Shown here piece by piece: positions 27,312 through 36,385 of a stretch of DNA of 64,000 nucleotides. The DNA is from Pseudomonas fluorescens (GTDB lineage Bacteria > Pseudomonadota > Gammaproteobacteria > Pseudomonadales > Pseudomonadaceae). The stretch lies in assembly GCA_902825215.1 (NCBI GenBank), contig LR782234.1:3472001-3536000 (forward strand), read 5' to 3'. A program made the position numbers and the translations under genes. How positions within the stretch are numbered: the stretch's first letter is position 1; the number at the start of each line of letters is the position of its first letter. A model generated the notes under the pieces. It was not told the origin of the DNA and made no database searches. It saw nothing but the letters and a program-made list of their open reading frames with translations.

Positions 27312-28487
27312 TTACGCGGTCGCCGGTTTAGCAGTGGTAGCGCCATCGGCACCGGGCTCCAGCTTGACCTTGATCCAGCCGTGCTGATGTTTGTCGAACG
27401 CTTTGAACGCCGATATCGCATCGGTCAGCGGTTCGTCCTGGGTGATGACTTTTGCCGGATCAACGCGGCCGGCCAAGGTCATTTCGATCAGCTTGGGGAT
27501 GTACTTGCGGTGGTGGCAGTTGCCCATGTTCAGGCGCAGGTTCTTGTTCATCGCCGCGCCGATCGGGAAGCTGTCGAACCCGGCCGGGTACACGCCGATG
27601 ATCGACACGGTGCCGGCCTTGGCCACCGCCTGCACCGCCCATTGCAGGGCTTGCGAGGGCTCATCGCCCGGCTGCCATTGCGCCGGTTCGTGGGCGCCGT
27701 GGTGCGCATGGTTGGCGTCAATGCCGACCGCATCGATGGCGCGATCGACGCCGATGTCGCCGGTCAGGCGGGCGATGGTTTCGAGCGGGTCTTCCTGTTC
27801 GAAATTGATGCACTCGGCACCCAACGCCTGCGCGCGTGCCAGCCGATCTTCGAGGCCATCGATGGCGAACACACGGCCTGCGCCCATCAGTTTGGCACTG
27901 ACGATCGCAAACAGCCCGACCGGGCCGCACCCGAACACGGCGACGGTATCGCCGTCCTTGATCTCAGCCATTTCCGCGCCAAACCACGCAGTGGGCCAGA
28001 TGTCCGACATGGCGATGGCCTGGTCGTCGCTGATTGCATCGGGGAGTTTGATCAGGCCGATGTTGGCGAACGGGATACGCGCCTTTTCCGCTTGCAGACC
28101 GTGGAACGGGCCGGTGGTTTTCGGCCCGCCGAAGAACGAGGTGCCGGCGGTTTTGCCGTTGGGGTTGGCGACGTCGCACTGGGCGAAATAACCGGCGCGG
28201 CAGTAGGCGCAATTGCCGCAGGCAATGGTCGACGGGATCAGTACGCGATCGCCGACCTTGAGGTTGCGCACGTCACTGCCCAGCGCTTCGACGATGCCCA
28301 CGCCTTCGTGGCCGAGGATGGTCCCGGGTTGCATGTCCGGGGCGCTGCCGCGGATGAAATGCAGGTCGGTGCCGCAGATGGCTGAGGCGGTCAGTTTGAC
28401 GATGGCGTCGGTCGGGGCCTGGATTGTCGGGTCCGGGACGTCGTCCAGGCGTATGTCACCGATGCCGTGAAAGACGATGGCTTTCAT
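27312..28487 (-). CDS. Zinc-dependent alcohol/formaldehyde dehydrogenase
   Basis: A 391-residue medium-chain dehydrogenase. Catalytic zinc ligands are Cys38 (ICGTDLH) and His60-Glu61 (GHE). Structural zinc is held by Cys90, 93, 96 and 104 (CGNCAYCRAGYFAQC). The NAD site is VFGCGPVG. The spacing and the SDIWPTAWFGAEMAE block match the glutathione-independent formaldehyde dehydrogenase-like group, though many members take other alcohols. The start MKAIVFHGIGDIRLDD at 28487 has GGGAGAAG before it; the open frame upstream of this is low-complexity and not coding. Downstream on the same strand is the 50-residue lipoprotein. Confidence 0.88.
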   Translation of the reverse strand: MKAIVFHGIGDIRLDDVPDPTIQAPTDAIVKLTASAICGTDLHFIRGSAPDMQPGTILGHEGVGIVEALGSDVRNLKVGDRVLIPSTIACGNCAYCRAGYFAQCDVANPNGKTAGTSFFGGPKTTGPFHGLQAEKARIPFANIGLIKLPDAISDDQAIAMSDIWPTAWFGAEMAEIKDGDTVAVFGCGPVGLFAIVSAKLMGAGRVFAIDGLEDRLARAQALGAECINFEQEDPLETIARLTGDIGVDRAIDAVGIDANHAHHGAHEPAQWQPGDEPSQALQWAVQAVAKAGTVSIIGVYPAGFDSFPIGAAMNKNLRLNMGNCHHRKYIPKLIEMTLAGRVDPAKVITQDEPLTDAISAFKAFDKHQHGWIKVKLEPGADGATTAKPATA

Positions 28488-28632
28488 TGTCTTCTCCCGT
28501 TGGGTGGTGGGTTTATGGGTTGAGGTGCGGTTGGGCGGCAAGGTTTCATCGGGGTTTTGGGTGGGCTGATTAGTGGTCGGATTTTTTGGCGACATGACGA
28601 TGGATGCCCGGCGGGAGTCTGGCGGTGAATTC

Positions 28633-28783
28633 GCCCCTCACCCCAGCCCTCTCCCCCTGGAGAGGGAGCCGATTTGAGTTGGCTTCTGAGTTTGCGTACG
28701 ACCTGGTATCGCAGACTGGCGTATTTCGCCCAGTCACCACGGTCAGTCCCCTCTCCCTCCGGGAGAGGGCTAGGGTGAGGGGC
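28633..28783. repeat. Module A of the dispersed repeat, inverted copy
   Basis: The 28488-28874 gap has no gene. It contains a solitary copy of the terminal-inverted module: CCCCTCACCCCAGCCCTCTC at the left, and GAGAGGGCTAGGGTGAGGGG at the right, in opposite orientation to the module in the copies at 14141, 34118 and 35970. Module B is absent, showing that module A is an independent repeat unit. It sits in the promoter side of both the dehydrogenase (minus) and the small gene at 28875 (plus). Confidence 0.8.
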
Positions 28784-28874
28784 TCTTGATCTACAGTTAC
28801 CGACCACCGGTAAATTCGTTGGAATTTTTTTCACACCCGCCAACTCCTTTGGCTATGAGCCTAAGGAGGAACTC

Positions 28875-29129
28875 ATGAGTCGTACGGATATTTTCACCAT
28901 TGAATACTTGCTTCACGGTCAGCCCCGGTCATTTGTCATCCGCGCTAAAAACATGAGCAACGCGGATGCGTGGCACTGGGCGAGTTGTGATGCGGGTATT
29001 GCGCCGATCCCGAAACCGGGAAAACCGCCGCTGAAGGCCATTTCGAAACCGCAGGCAGAACGGTTTGGCATCACCGAGGTGAAATGGCGCGAGACCACCG
29101 CTTTGGTGTGGACGGAGGCTTCATCATGA
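28875..29129 (+). CDS. Small DUF6555-like protein
   Basis: An 84-residue protein with a strong AGGAGGA site. It begins SRTDIFTIEYLLHGQPRSFV, continues NADAWHWASCDAGIAPIPKPG and ends ITEVKWRETTALVWTEASS. I recall this pattern as a small Pseudomonas-restricted family (DUF6555); the assignment is from memory. No signal peptide or membrane helix is seen. The function is unknown. Its stop overlaps the next start by four bases (ATGA), so it is coupled to the gene at 29126. Confidence 0.75.
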   Translation: MSRTDIFTIEYLLHGQPRSFVIRAKNMSNADAWHWASCDAGIAPIPKPGKPPLKAISKPQAERFGITEVKWRETTALVWTEASS

Positions 29130-29368
29130 CTTCAACGACGTCATCGGCTGGCTTTTCACGTGAGGATGAGGACGACGAACCGGCGCGGATAAACGCTTTG
29201 TTTTATGAAGCGGACCGCCTTGAGGAAATCGCCTACCGACTGTTCGACGAGAGCAGTCGCAACGCGGCGATGTGGGAGCATTTCAATCAGGCCAAGGCTG
29301 TGGCGGACGCCAAGCGCACCGAGGCGTATCAGGCCTTCATGCAGCTGCGCAGACGCTCGCGAGGCTGA
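29126..29368 (+). CDS. Small helical hypothetical protein
   Basis: An 80-residue, strongly charged, probably all-helical protein (ARINALFYEADRLEEIAYRLFDESSRNAAMWEHFNQAK). The start at 29126 is chosen because it overlaps the stop of the preceding small gene; the longer frame has no ribosome site. I do not recognise a family. A strong hairpin at 29391-29416 ends the two-gene transcript. Confidence 0.65.
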   Translation: MTSTTSSAGFSREDEDDEPARINALFYEADRLEEIAYRLFDESSRNAAMWEHFNQAKAVADAKRTEAYQAFMQLRRRSRG

Positions 29369-29390
29369 CCGTTTTAAGGCGTTGAAACAA

Positions 29391-29416
29391 CAACACCCGT
29401 CATTCGACGGGTGTTG
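29391..29416. terminator. Bidirectional terminator
   Basis: CAACACCCGTC (29391-29401) and its exact complement (29406-29416) enclose the loop ATTC: an 11-base-pair stem. It lies between the convergent small-gene pair (plus) and the PLDc_N membrane protein (minus). On the minus strand the stem is followed by a T-rich run (TTGTTTC), so it fits best as that gene's terminator and may serve both. Confidence 0.75.
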
Positions 29417-29428
29417 CACAGGCGCCGA

Positions 29429-29656
29429 TCAGCCCTTGCTGTGTTCCGGCGATGACGGCCCTTCCTTGACGCCGCGCGGGCCGGCGATGCCCCAGACGAT
29501 CAGGCCCAACACCGGAAACACGATCAAGCCAATGGCCCATGCGGCTTTGGTGCCGACGCTTTTCTCGCTGCGAAACACACTGACAATCGCCCACAGGTCG
29601 ACCAGCAGAATGATCACCGCGACCGCTATCGAAAAGTAACTCGTTGCCTCGTTCAT
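29429..29656 (-). CDS. PLDc_N-domain small membrane protein
   Basis: A 75-residue protein with two hydrophobic helices (YFSIAVAVIILLVDLWAIVSVF and AAWAIGLIVFPVLGLIVWGIAG) joined by a short basic loop: the two-helix module found at the N-terminus of cardiolipin synthases, here standing alone. GGAGGAG lies six bases before the ATG at 29656. Such stand-alone proteins are common and uncharacterised. It ends in the hydrophilic tail GVKEGPSSPEHSKG. Confidence 0.8.
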   Translation of the reverse strand: MNEATSYFSIAVAVIILLVDLWAIVSVFRSEKSVGTKAAWAIGLIVFPVLGLIVWGIAGPRGVKEGPSSPEHSKG

Positions 29657-29746
29657 GGCGCACTCCTCCAATGACTGGTATGCATTGGGTTGTGCGATCA
29701 GATCAGCGTTCAAAAAATCCGCCGCCGGCCTGATCGCCGTGCACTG

Positions 29747-32260
29747 TTATTGGCAAATCGCGTTCATGACCCGGTAACCGTCAACCAGCGGCGCCTTGCT
29801 GACGTCCAGTTCGATACGGCAACCCTGCCCCGCTTTCTCGCCCCATTTCATGCTGTAGACCTTGCCCTCACCCACCGACAACAACACCTGACCAGCCTGG
29901 CCGACCACGCCGGCGCTGGCGCCTTTGTCGTCGGTGACGGTGGTGCCGAAAGGCGGCAGCTTGCCGTTCTGCAGGCGTACGTTCAGCAAGACTTTTTCCG
30001 AGCGGCTGGCGGCGAAGCTGGCCTTGACCACGGCACCGCGGCGCGGCACGACGTTGGTCACGCCTTCGGCGATATCGACGTCGTTGTCCAGTTCACTGGT
30101 GTCCAGCGAAACGCGGTTTTTGCGGTACGGCGTGACGTACGGCACCAGCGCGTAACCCTTGGCGTTGGTCTTGGTTCCCGGGGCGTTGAGGATGCCGACG
30201 TCCTTGGTGTCCTTGACCTCGACCAGCGCCACGGTTTCGCCCAGGGTCTGACCGAATTCCACGCCGTCGCTGTGGCCGAGCACCGAGCCTGCGGCGCTGA
30301 CCGAGGTCTGGCGGTAACCGCTGCCGACGCTGACGCCTGCGCCAAGCTGGGCGAACGGTGCGCGGTAGCCGACCAGGGCCGAGCCGTTGTTGCCGGCATT
30401 GTCGGAGCGGTTGGCGTTGACGTTGTAGTTGAGGTTGCCGTCGCGACCGCTCAGGCCGGCGCGCTGATCGAGGCTGCCGTCGTTGTTGCGGGTTACGGTG
30501 TAGGTGCCGGTGCTGCGGGTCTGGCCGATCGGCATCGACACGGTGAACACCACCTGATTGTTCTGGCCGAAATTGTCGGTCAGGGTCTTGCTGGCGTAGA
30601 CGCCGTAGGTCACGCCCCTGTGCTGGGTGTTGAAGCCCAGCTGCATCTGTTTGTCTTCACGCGACGTGCCCCAGTAGTTCTGCTTGCTCACGTTCAGATA
30701 GAACGAGCCGTAGCTGTCGAGCGCCTGATTGACGCTGGCCTCGACCTTGCTGCGCTTGGAGAAATTGTTGAAGTCATTCGGCTCTTGCAGGGCCACGGCT
30801 TCATCGAAGTCGCGATAGCCTTCGGTGGAATAGCGATAGCCGGCGAAGCGCACCGAAGTGCCGGTTTCGAACGCTTTGCCGTACTGCACGCCAAAACTCT
30901 GGCCCTTTTCCTTGCCGGCCTTGCTTGCGACGGTCGTCGTGCCTTGCGGTACGTCGGTCTGCGCCTGGGTCACGTCAAACGACACCGCGCCGAGGCTGCC
31001 CAGGCTTTTGCCGACGCCGATCACGCCAGCACGATAGAAATCAGCACCGAGCAAACCGCCGTACAACGTCAGGTCGAACGGCAAACCATAGGCCAGCGAT
31101 GCCTGGGCAAACGCCGGGCGCTGGCCGCCATCGACGGCGTTGTATTCACCGGCGGTGACGCTGTAGCGCCAGGTCTTCTCGCGCAGCATGTTCGCCAGTG
31201 TGGCGTACGGCTGGGTGAAGCGACGCTCGCGGCCGTCAGCTTCAGTGATGATCACTTCCAGGTCGCCACTGCCCGACGCGGCGTTGAGGTCGTCGATTTC
31301 AAAGGCGCCCGGTGCCACGTAAGTGGTGTACAGCGAGTAGCCGTTCTGGCGCACTTCGACTTTCGCCTGGGTCTCGGCGATGCCACGAATGATCGGCGCG
31401 TAACCCTGCATCGAGTCCGGCAGCATGCCCATGTCGGAGGCAATCTGCGCACCGCGAAACGGAATGCTGTCGAACACATCGCCCGGCGTGAAGCTTTCGC
31501 CCAGGGTCAGGGTGCCCTTGATCGCGGTCAGGTCGCGCTGTGCGTAGGTGTTGCTGCGCTGCCAGTCCTGCTGCCCGTCTTCGTCCTGACGGAACGAGGA
31601 GCTGGAGCGAAAGCGCCAGTCGCCGAGGTTGAAACCACCGTTGGCGTAGAGGTTGTACTGCGTGCCGTTGCCACGCGCATCGCTCTGGGTGTTGGCGGCG
31701 GAAAACTGATAGTTGAGCATCGCCGCGTTGATCCCACGATCCCATTCCTGGGGCGCCACGTAACCGGCGGCATCACGACGCAAGGCGATCTGCGGCACGC
31801 TGATGTCCAGCGCCAGACGGCCGGCATCGAAGCTCACCGAGGCGCCTTCGATCAGCTCGGCGAGGTTGATGCACGCCGGGAAGGTTTCGCCCGGGGTCAG
31901 AAACGCATCGACCTTGACCCCCATCTCCTTGAGAAACGCCTCGGACAGGCAGACGCGCACTTCGCCGTCCTTTTCGTCCTTGGCGAAGGTCATGTCGCGG
32001 CGATCGAAAAAGCTCTGGTTGAGGCGGATCACCACCGGATAGGTGCCGGGGCCGATCGAGCCGCTGTTGGCGATCGCGTCCAGATCGAGATTGGGCCCGG
32101 CGCTGGCGCCGCCAAATGACTGCATGAAACTGGCGTCAAACTTCGCTGGTTCAGCAGCGCTTGCCACACTGCTCATCAGGGCCGCGATGATCGCAACGGA
32201 CAAGCGCAATGGGGTGAAAGGCACGGTGACGCAGTGAAGGTTCGAGGCATCGGTTCGCAT
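29747..32260 (-). CDS. Fimbrial outer-membrane usher protein
   Basis: An 837-residue usher of the chaperone-usher pathway, in the family range. A signal peptide (to about 36) is followed by the PapC N-terminal chaperone-binding domain (FDASFMQSFGG.., PGTYPVVIRLNQ), the beta-barrel with plug (WRYSVTAGEYN, FDLTLYGGLLGADFYRAGVIGVGKSLG) and the C-terminal plug-like domains (YKNRVSLDTSELDNDVDI, VPRRGAVVKASF, PFGTTVTDDKG). Paired cysteines occur near the N-domain end (VCLSE..FPACINL) and at the C-terminus (GCRIEL..NAICQ). It follows the chaperone gene by 76 bases. It assembles and exports the pilin and the two adhesins encoded upstream. Confidence 0.95.
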   Translation of the reverse strand: MRTDASNLHCVTVPFTPLRLSVAIIAALMSSVASAAEPAKFDASFMQSFGGASAGPNLDLDAIANSGSIGPGTYPVVIRLNQSFFDRRDMTFAKDEKDGEVRVCLSEAFLKEMGVKVDAFLTPGETFPACINLAELIEGASVSFDAGRLALDISVPQIALRRDAAGYVAPQEWDRGINAAMLNYQFSAANTQSDARGNGTQYNLYANGGFNLGDWRFRSSSSFRQDEDGQQDWQRSNTYAQRDLTAIKGTLTLGESFTPGDVFDSIPFRGAQIASDMGMLPDSMQGYAPIIRGIAETQAKVEVRQNGYSLYTTYVAPGAFEIDDLNAASGSGDLEVIITEADGRERRFTQPYATLANMLREKTWRYSVTAGEYNAVDGGQRPAFAQASLAYGLPFDLTLYGGLLGADFYRAGVIGVGKSLGSLGAVSFDVTQAQTDVPQGTTTVASKAGKEKGQSFGVQYGKAFETGTSVRFAGYRYSTEGYRDFDEAVALQEPNDFNNFSKRSKVEASVNQALDSYGSFYLNVSKQNYWGTSREDKQMQLGFNTQHRGVTYGVYASKTLTDNFGQNNQVVFTVSMPIGQTRSTGTYTVTRNNDGSLDQRAGLSGRDGNLNYNVNANRSDNAGNNGSALVGYRAPFAQLGAGVSVGSGYRQTSVSAAGSVLGHSDGVEFGQTLGETVALVEVKDTKDVGILNAPGTKTNAKGYALVPYVTPYRKNRVSLDTSELDNDVDIAEGVTNVVPRRGAVVKASFAASRSEKVLLNVRLQNGKLPPFGTTVTDDKGASAGVVGQAGQVLLSVGEGKVYSMKWGEKAGQGCRIELDVSKAPLVDGYRVMNAICQ

Positions 32261-32336
32261 GACAAATACTCAATACGCTGCCGCCACGCTGCGCAGGCAG
32301 CGCGTGGACTCGTTCGCAAGGAAAGGGATGAAGACG

Positions 32337-33077
32337 TTAAGGCGCGCTGCTTGCGGCGACTTTTTTCGGCGCGGTGTAGCCGCCGTAGTCGTTGATGGCG
32401 GAGAACTCCACCTCAGCGGAACTGGCTTTAAAGCCCGGCAGCGGATAACGCTGACTGCTCATCGGCGCGACCATTTTCGGCTCGTCGACTTCGAGGCTCT
32501 GGCCACCCGCGGCGACTTTCACGCCGATGAATGAAACGTGAAACACCGACGGGTTGTTGACCACCAGCACGGTCTTGCCCTGCTCTTGCGCCAGGCTCCA
32601 GCGCAGTTGATCCGGGGCTTCCATGGCGCTGCCCTTGAGGCCGGCCGGGCGATAGAACAGCTTGATCCGCGTGCGCATGGCGATCTTCAGGGTGTTGGCG
32701 TCCGCCTTGCCGGCCAGGGGGATTTCCTGGGCGTTGAAGTAGAAAACCGATTCGCGGTCCTGCGGCAGATCGCCGGGGACTTTCTGGATGCGCACCATCT
32801 GCTCTTTGCGTGGGTCCAGGCGAAACAGTGGCGGCGTCGCGACAAACGGCGTGGCGGTGTTGCTGTCGTCGGCCTCGGTGTTGACCCAGGCCTGCACGGC
32901 GTAGGCCTCAGGCGTGGTGTTGCTGACCGTGATCGAAGCATCACGCTTGCTGCCGTCGTACACGATTCGCGTGCCGCCGAGCATCACCCCGGCCTGGCTG
33001 AAGCTGCTGAGCAAGGTGCTGCCGAGCAACATCGCGGCGATCGCGGTGGTCTTGAAGGGGGTGGTAAACATCGTCAT
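32337..33077 (-). CDS. Periplasmic fimbrial chaperone
   Basis: A 246-residue PapD/FimC-type chaperone with a signal peptide (to about residue 29). Family marks: VMLGGTRIVYDGSKRDASITVSN (first strand), PPLFRLDPRKEQMVRI (G1-type edge strand), the signature RESVFYFNAQEIP and the Lys/Arg active-site region AMRTRIKLFYRP. It donates a strand to pilin and adhesin subunits in the periplasm and delivers them to the usher. GAGGAAA precedes the ATG. It sits between the pilin (upstream, 86 bases) and the usher. Confidence 0.94.
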   Translation of the reverse strand: MTMFTTPFKTTAIAAMLLGSTLLSSFSQAGVMLGGTRIVYDGSKRDASITVSNTTPEAYAVQAWVNTEADDSNTATPFVATPPLFRLDPRKEQMVRIQKVPGDLPQDRESVFYFNAQEIPLAGKADANTLKIAMRTRIKLFYRPAGLKGSAMEAPDQLRWSLAQEQGKTVLVVNNPSVFHVSFIGVKVAAGGQSLEVDEPKMVAPMSSQRYPLPGFKASSAEVEFSAINDYGGYTAPKKVAASSAP

Positions 33078-33163
33078 TGCATTTTCCTCAAGTCAGCACG
33101 GCATCAGTGCCGTGGCGAGGGGAAGGACAGCCGGAACCCTAAGGCCCCGGCCGTTGACCGGAC

Positions 33164-33712
33164 TTATTGGTAGTCGACGGTAAACGCAGCCTTGGCATTG
33201 GCCGGACCGGACGTCGCCGCACCGGTGGCGATGTAGTTGGCGGTGAAGCGCAGCGGCTGGGTCAGGTCCAGGTATGGCGAAGAATCGAGGCCGATCTGCA
33301 CGTCTTTGCCGGTGGCGTCCTTGATCTGCACCGCGACGTTGGTAGCGACGCCAGCTTCCGGCAGCAGGCCGATCCACTGACCGCTGGAACCGGCGTTGCC
33401 GCTCAGCGAAAGGAACTTGACCACGGCTTTCTTACCGGTGACGTTGCAGCCTGGTGCAGTGGTGTCGATGGTCAGGGTGAACGCACCGCCACCGGCGATC
33501 TGACCGGCCGAGGCCAGCGAGGTAGCCGGCACGCTGCCGAGGGTGACATCACCGGCACCGGCCGAACCGTTCAGGTCGGAAACAACCACCGGGCAGGTGT
33601 TATCGGTCACGCTGCCGACGAAGTTGATTTCACCGTCAGCCGCCAGAGCAGCCTGCGAAGCAGCAGCCATGACCAGCGCCAGAGACAAACCTTTGAGAGC
33701 AAAATTTTTCAT
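33164..33712 (-). CDS. Major fimbrial subunit (type 1 pilin family)
   Basis: A 182-residue pilin. The signal peptide ends ALAAD; the mature part begins GEINFVGSVTDNTCPVVV, with the paired cysteines of type 1 pilins (Cys in NTCPVV and GCNVTGKK). The C-terminus AAFTVDYQ has the alternating hydrophobics and penultimate Tyr needed for chaperone and donor-strand exchange. ATG at 33712 is preferred over a GTG two codons upstream. The preceding 920-base gap (33713-34634) carries its promoter, a REP at 34010-34041 and the repeat copy at 34118-34628. Confidence 0.92.
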   Translation of the reverse strand: MKNFALKGLSLALVMAAASQAALAADGEINFVGSVTDNTCPVVVSDLNGSAGAGDVTLGSVPATSLASAGQIAGGGAFTLTIDTTAPGCNVTGKKAVVKFLSLSGNAGSSGQWIGLLPEAGVATNVAVQIKDATGKDVQIGLDSSPYLDLTQPLRFTANYIATGAATSGPANAKAAFTVDYQ

Positions 33713-34009
33713 GATCACATCCAGAATGATGATGGTATGTCCTTCGCCTCAAGCAGGCTTCGGGACGGATAAACGACGCGCTCTCGACTGTTTATGTGTA
33801 AGTCACAACGCGTTTCGTCTGGGTCCATTATCGAGATCGGACAGGGTTGGCTATGTAGGCAAATTCCGTGCGTTTGTAGGACTTTTCCTACTGAAGAGGT
33901 AATGACAGGCAGCCATTTCCGACCTTCGGCAAGTGGGCTGCCATAGGTGTTTTATGAGGGGTTGGGAAAGTGTGTGCGAGTACATCAGTGAGAGGCGGCG
34001 AGCCGAAAG

Positions 34010-34041
34010 GCCGCCATCGCTGGCAAGCCAGCTCCCACAGG
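34010..34041. repeat. Single REP element
   Basis: CCATCGCTGGCAAGCCAGCTC followed by CCACAGGGCC is a REP of the same subtype as 181-214 and 386-413, in inverted orientation, without a visible partner. It lies between the pilin promoter region and the long repeat copy 2. Confidence 0.7.
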
Positions 34042-34117
34042 GCCGAGTTTCAACTCGACTGCTTTGGATCACCGGTGACATAGACGGCTGAGGCTTGGAA
34101 TCAGCCTGAAAATCAAA

Positions 34118-34628
34118 AGCCCCTCACCCTAGCCCTCTTCCGGAGGGAGAGGGGACTGACCGTGGTGAATTGGAGTGATACGCCGACGTGAAATACCGAG
34201 TCGAATGCAGATTTTGAACGGCCCACAAATCGGCTCCCTCTCCAGGGGGAGAGGGCTGGGGTGAGGGGCGAATCCACCGCAAATCCAAAGCCATGCGAGG
34301 CTTCTAACCACTCAACAATGAGCGCCAGCTCGCGTGCTCTTGATCTTGATCTTGCCTAACCAGCGACATCGGAAGGCTGAGCGCAGGGATTGATCCAGGC
34401 GTGGGAGCGCAGCGACCGTACGACGAAGTCGTACACAGCGGAAGGAGGTGCAGCGAAGCAAACCGTAACCGCTGCGCCCGGATCAATCCCGGAGCGAAGG
34501 GACCCGAGCCTGCGAGGGCCGGACGCAGGAGCAAGCCTTTTTGGGTACTTTTTCGGCGTCTGGAAAAAGTGCCTCGCCGTAAGGGCGAAACCCTAAGCCG
34601 CCGTTACCGCAGCAATGGATATGTATCC
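34118..34628. repeat. Long composite dispersed repeat, copy 2
   Basis: This copy is near-identical to copy 1 (14141-14647) over its whole length, including CCCCTCACCCTAGCCCTCTT, the module B motifs and the closing GGATATGTATCC. It ends six bases from the 3' end of the adhesin gene at 34635. A small difference is the block CGTACGACGAAGTCGTACAC, where copy 1 has CGTCTGGCGCAGCCAGACAC: in both copies this is a local palindrome, so the stem changes compensate each other. Confidence 0.85.
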
Positions 34629-34634
34629 GGTCTG

Positions 34635-35696
34635 TCAACGATAAGTCACCGTAAAACTGGCATAACCATTGGCCGTCCCCGGTTGCGGCGTCGGCCCCTC
34701 ACCCGTCTGAATATAACGAGCCTTCAGCGGCACAGAGGTCACCCCATTGACGACACGAGTAAGGCGCACCGGCTGCCCGAGATTCATCGGCGTACCGTTA
34801 TCCTGCAGAACCTGAATCGCCACACCCTGCGCCGTCGAATCGCTCGACAAACTCAACACCCCGTTGGCCGCGTCGATGACGGTCGAAGTCTTGTTGCCAT
34901 CGATCTGGATATTGGCGTAGTTACCGGAAAAATATCCGTTGGTGTTCCCAGGGTAGTTACTGCCAGCAATGCACGAGTTCAGCGTAATCGCGAACGACTG
35001 CGCCTGGGTCGTGGAATTCTTGCCGTTGAACACACGTTTCTCCCAGTTACCCATCGGCACGTTGATCTGGTTGCCCGGCGAGGCAGGCATGGAACAGCCG
35101 GCCAGGGTCACGGTGGCGGTAAACGTCAAATCGAACATCGGCCCCATGTTAGAGGTGCCGGTGGCGACAAGCTGATTGATGGTATGGGTGCCAGGGGCGA
35201 TTTCGCCGGTCTTGATCAGCGCGTATCGCATCATCGCCTGGTTCATGGTTGCCGTGCTGGCAGCTGTGCGACTCATGTTGAATGGAATGAAACGACTCGG
35301 GTTCCCCGGCGGTGGATTCCAGGCTGCGGCGAAACCGGTCATGTAAATGGCCAGGCCAATGCCGGGAACGTTGGTCTGCAACAAGGCATTGGCCGGGACC
35401 CTAAAAACGTCTACCGGAATGTTGGTTGCCACCGGACCGATCAACGTGGTGTTGTAAATCGCCGAGCCGTAACACTCCAGCGTGTCACCGAAATTGAGCT
35501 GGCGCATGGTGCTGTTGGTGTTCAACGTCGTGCCGATCGGCACGTCACGCGGCGCAAACACCGTGCCGCCGGTCAGCGTCAACTGCTTCACGGAATTGTT
35601 ACCCGAGGCCCACGTGCACTCCGCCATTGCGGGTGCTGCCACCAACATCAACGCCGCGGCGCCAACACCGCCCAGCATCTGTAAACCGATCTTCAT
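34635..35696 (-). CDS. Fimbrial tip adhesin (two-domain), paralogue 1
   Basis: A 353-residue two-domain adhesin. The signal peptide ends PAMAE. The N-terminal lectin-like domain (about 27-190) has CTWASGNNSVKQLTLTGG, PRDVPIGTTLNTN and LECYGS (a Cys pair). The C-terminal pilin domain (about 200-353) has GCSMPASPGNQINVPMGNWEKRVF, the second Cys in LNSCIAGS, and ends ASFTVTYR, the donor-strand acceptor motif. This is a FimH-like layout. The N-terminal domain is only about 55-60 percent like paralogue 2, by eye, while the pilin domain is about 90 percent identical. It is transcribed towards the pilin gene, with the repeat copy 2 between. Confidence 0.88.
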   Translation of the reverse strand: MKIGLQMLGGVGAAALMLVAAPAMAECTWASGNNSVKQLTLTGGTVFAPRDVPIGTTLNTNSTMRQLNFGDTLECYGSAIYNTTLIGPVATNIPVDVFRVPANALLQTNVPGIGLAIYMTGFAAAWNPPPGNPSRFIPFNMSRTAASTATMNQAMMRYALIKTGEIAPGTHTINQLVATGTSNMGPMFDLTFTATVTLAGCSMPASPGNQINVPMGNWEKRVFNGKNSTTQAQSFAITLNSCIAGSNYPGNTNGYFSGNYANIQIDGNKTSTVIDAANGVLSLSSDSTAQGVAIQVLQDNGTPMNLGQPVRLTRVVNGVTSVPLKARYIQTGEGPTPQPGTANGYASFTVTYR

Positions 35697-35969
35697 TGGA
35701 CTTGCCCTGCTGAGAAGAAAACGGCCGCTGAATGCAGGCTGACTGCACCCGGACGTTGTTGGCGTTTGCCAACGATGGGCGTGATTATGGGTAGCAGAAA
35801 GCGCTCATCGAAGAGCCGGCTTCCCGTTGAGTTGTAGGAATTTTCTCAGGGATCGCAGCGTATTCGCCTGCCCTTCCCTAGCGTCCAGTAGGCCCTCGGC
35901 CAAGTGTCAGCTCGCTTGCTGTTGATCTTGATCACCGGCGCGTTGGAGGATTGGAGGCTGAAAATCAAA

Positions 35970-36367
35970 AGCCCCTCACCCTAGCCCTCTCCCCGAGGGA
36001 GAGGGGACTGACCGTGGTGAATGTGGGAGATACGCAGACCCGGGATATCGAGTCGAATTCAGGTTTTGAACGGCCCACAAATCGGCTCCCTCTCCAGGGG
36101 GAGAGGGCTGGGGTGAGGGGCGAATCCACCGAAAATCTCAAGCCATGCGGCGCTTCTAACCACTCAACAATGAGCGTTAGCTCGCGTGCCCTTGATCTTG
36201 ATCTTGCCTAACCAGCGACATCGGAAGGCTGAGCGCAGGGACCCGAGCTTGCGAGGGCCGGACGCAGGAGCAGGCCTTTTTGGGTACTTTTTCGGCGTCT
36301 GGAAAAAGTGCCTCGCCGTAAGGGCGAAACCCTAAGCCGCCGTTACCGCAGCAATGGATATGTACCC
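35970..36367. repeat. Long composite dispersed repeat, copy 3 (internal deletion)
   Basis: This copy matches copies 1 and 2 at both ends but lacks about 115 bases of module B: it jumps from AGCGCAGGGA to CCCGAGCTTGCGAGG, the two sides being joined at a short similarity (GCGCAGGGA versus GCGAAGGGA). It ends 18 bases from the 3' end of the second adhesin gene. The rest of the 35697-36385 gap (35697-35969) is presumably the promoter region of paralogue 1; I see nothing else in it. Confidence 0.85.
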
Positions 36368-36385
36368 GGTCTGTTCAATACAGGA

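Noticed and set aside
29690..32119. An 809-codon open frame on the plus strand across the usher gene
   Set aside because: It is exactly antisense to the usher, has no ribosome site, and its composition (His, Arg, Val rich, no domains) is that of a high-GC shadow frame.
33713..34634. An invertible promoter element (fim-switch type) before the pilin gene
   Set aside because: I found no pair of short inverted repeats flanking a promoter and no site-specific recombinase gene in the locus.
34401..35684. A 427-codon plus-strand frame running from the dispersed repeat through adhesin 1
   Set aside because: Antisense to the adhesin; the repeat part is open only by chance and is interrupted differently in the other copies.
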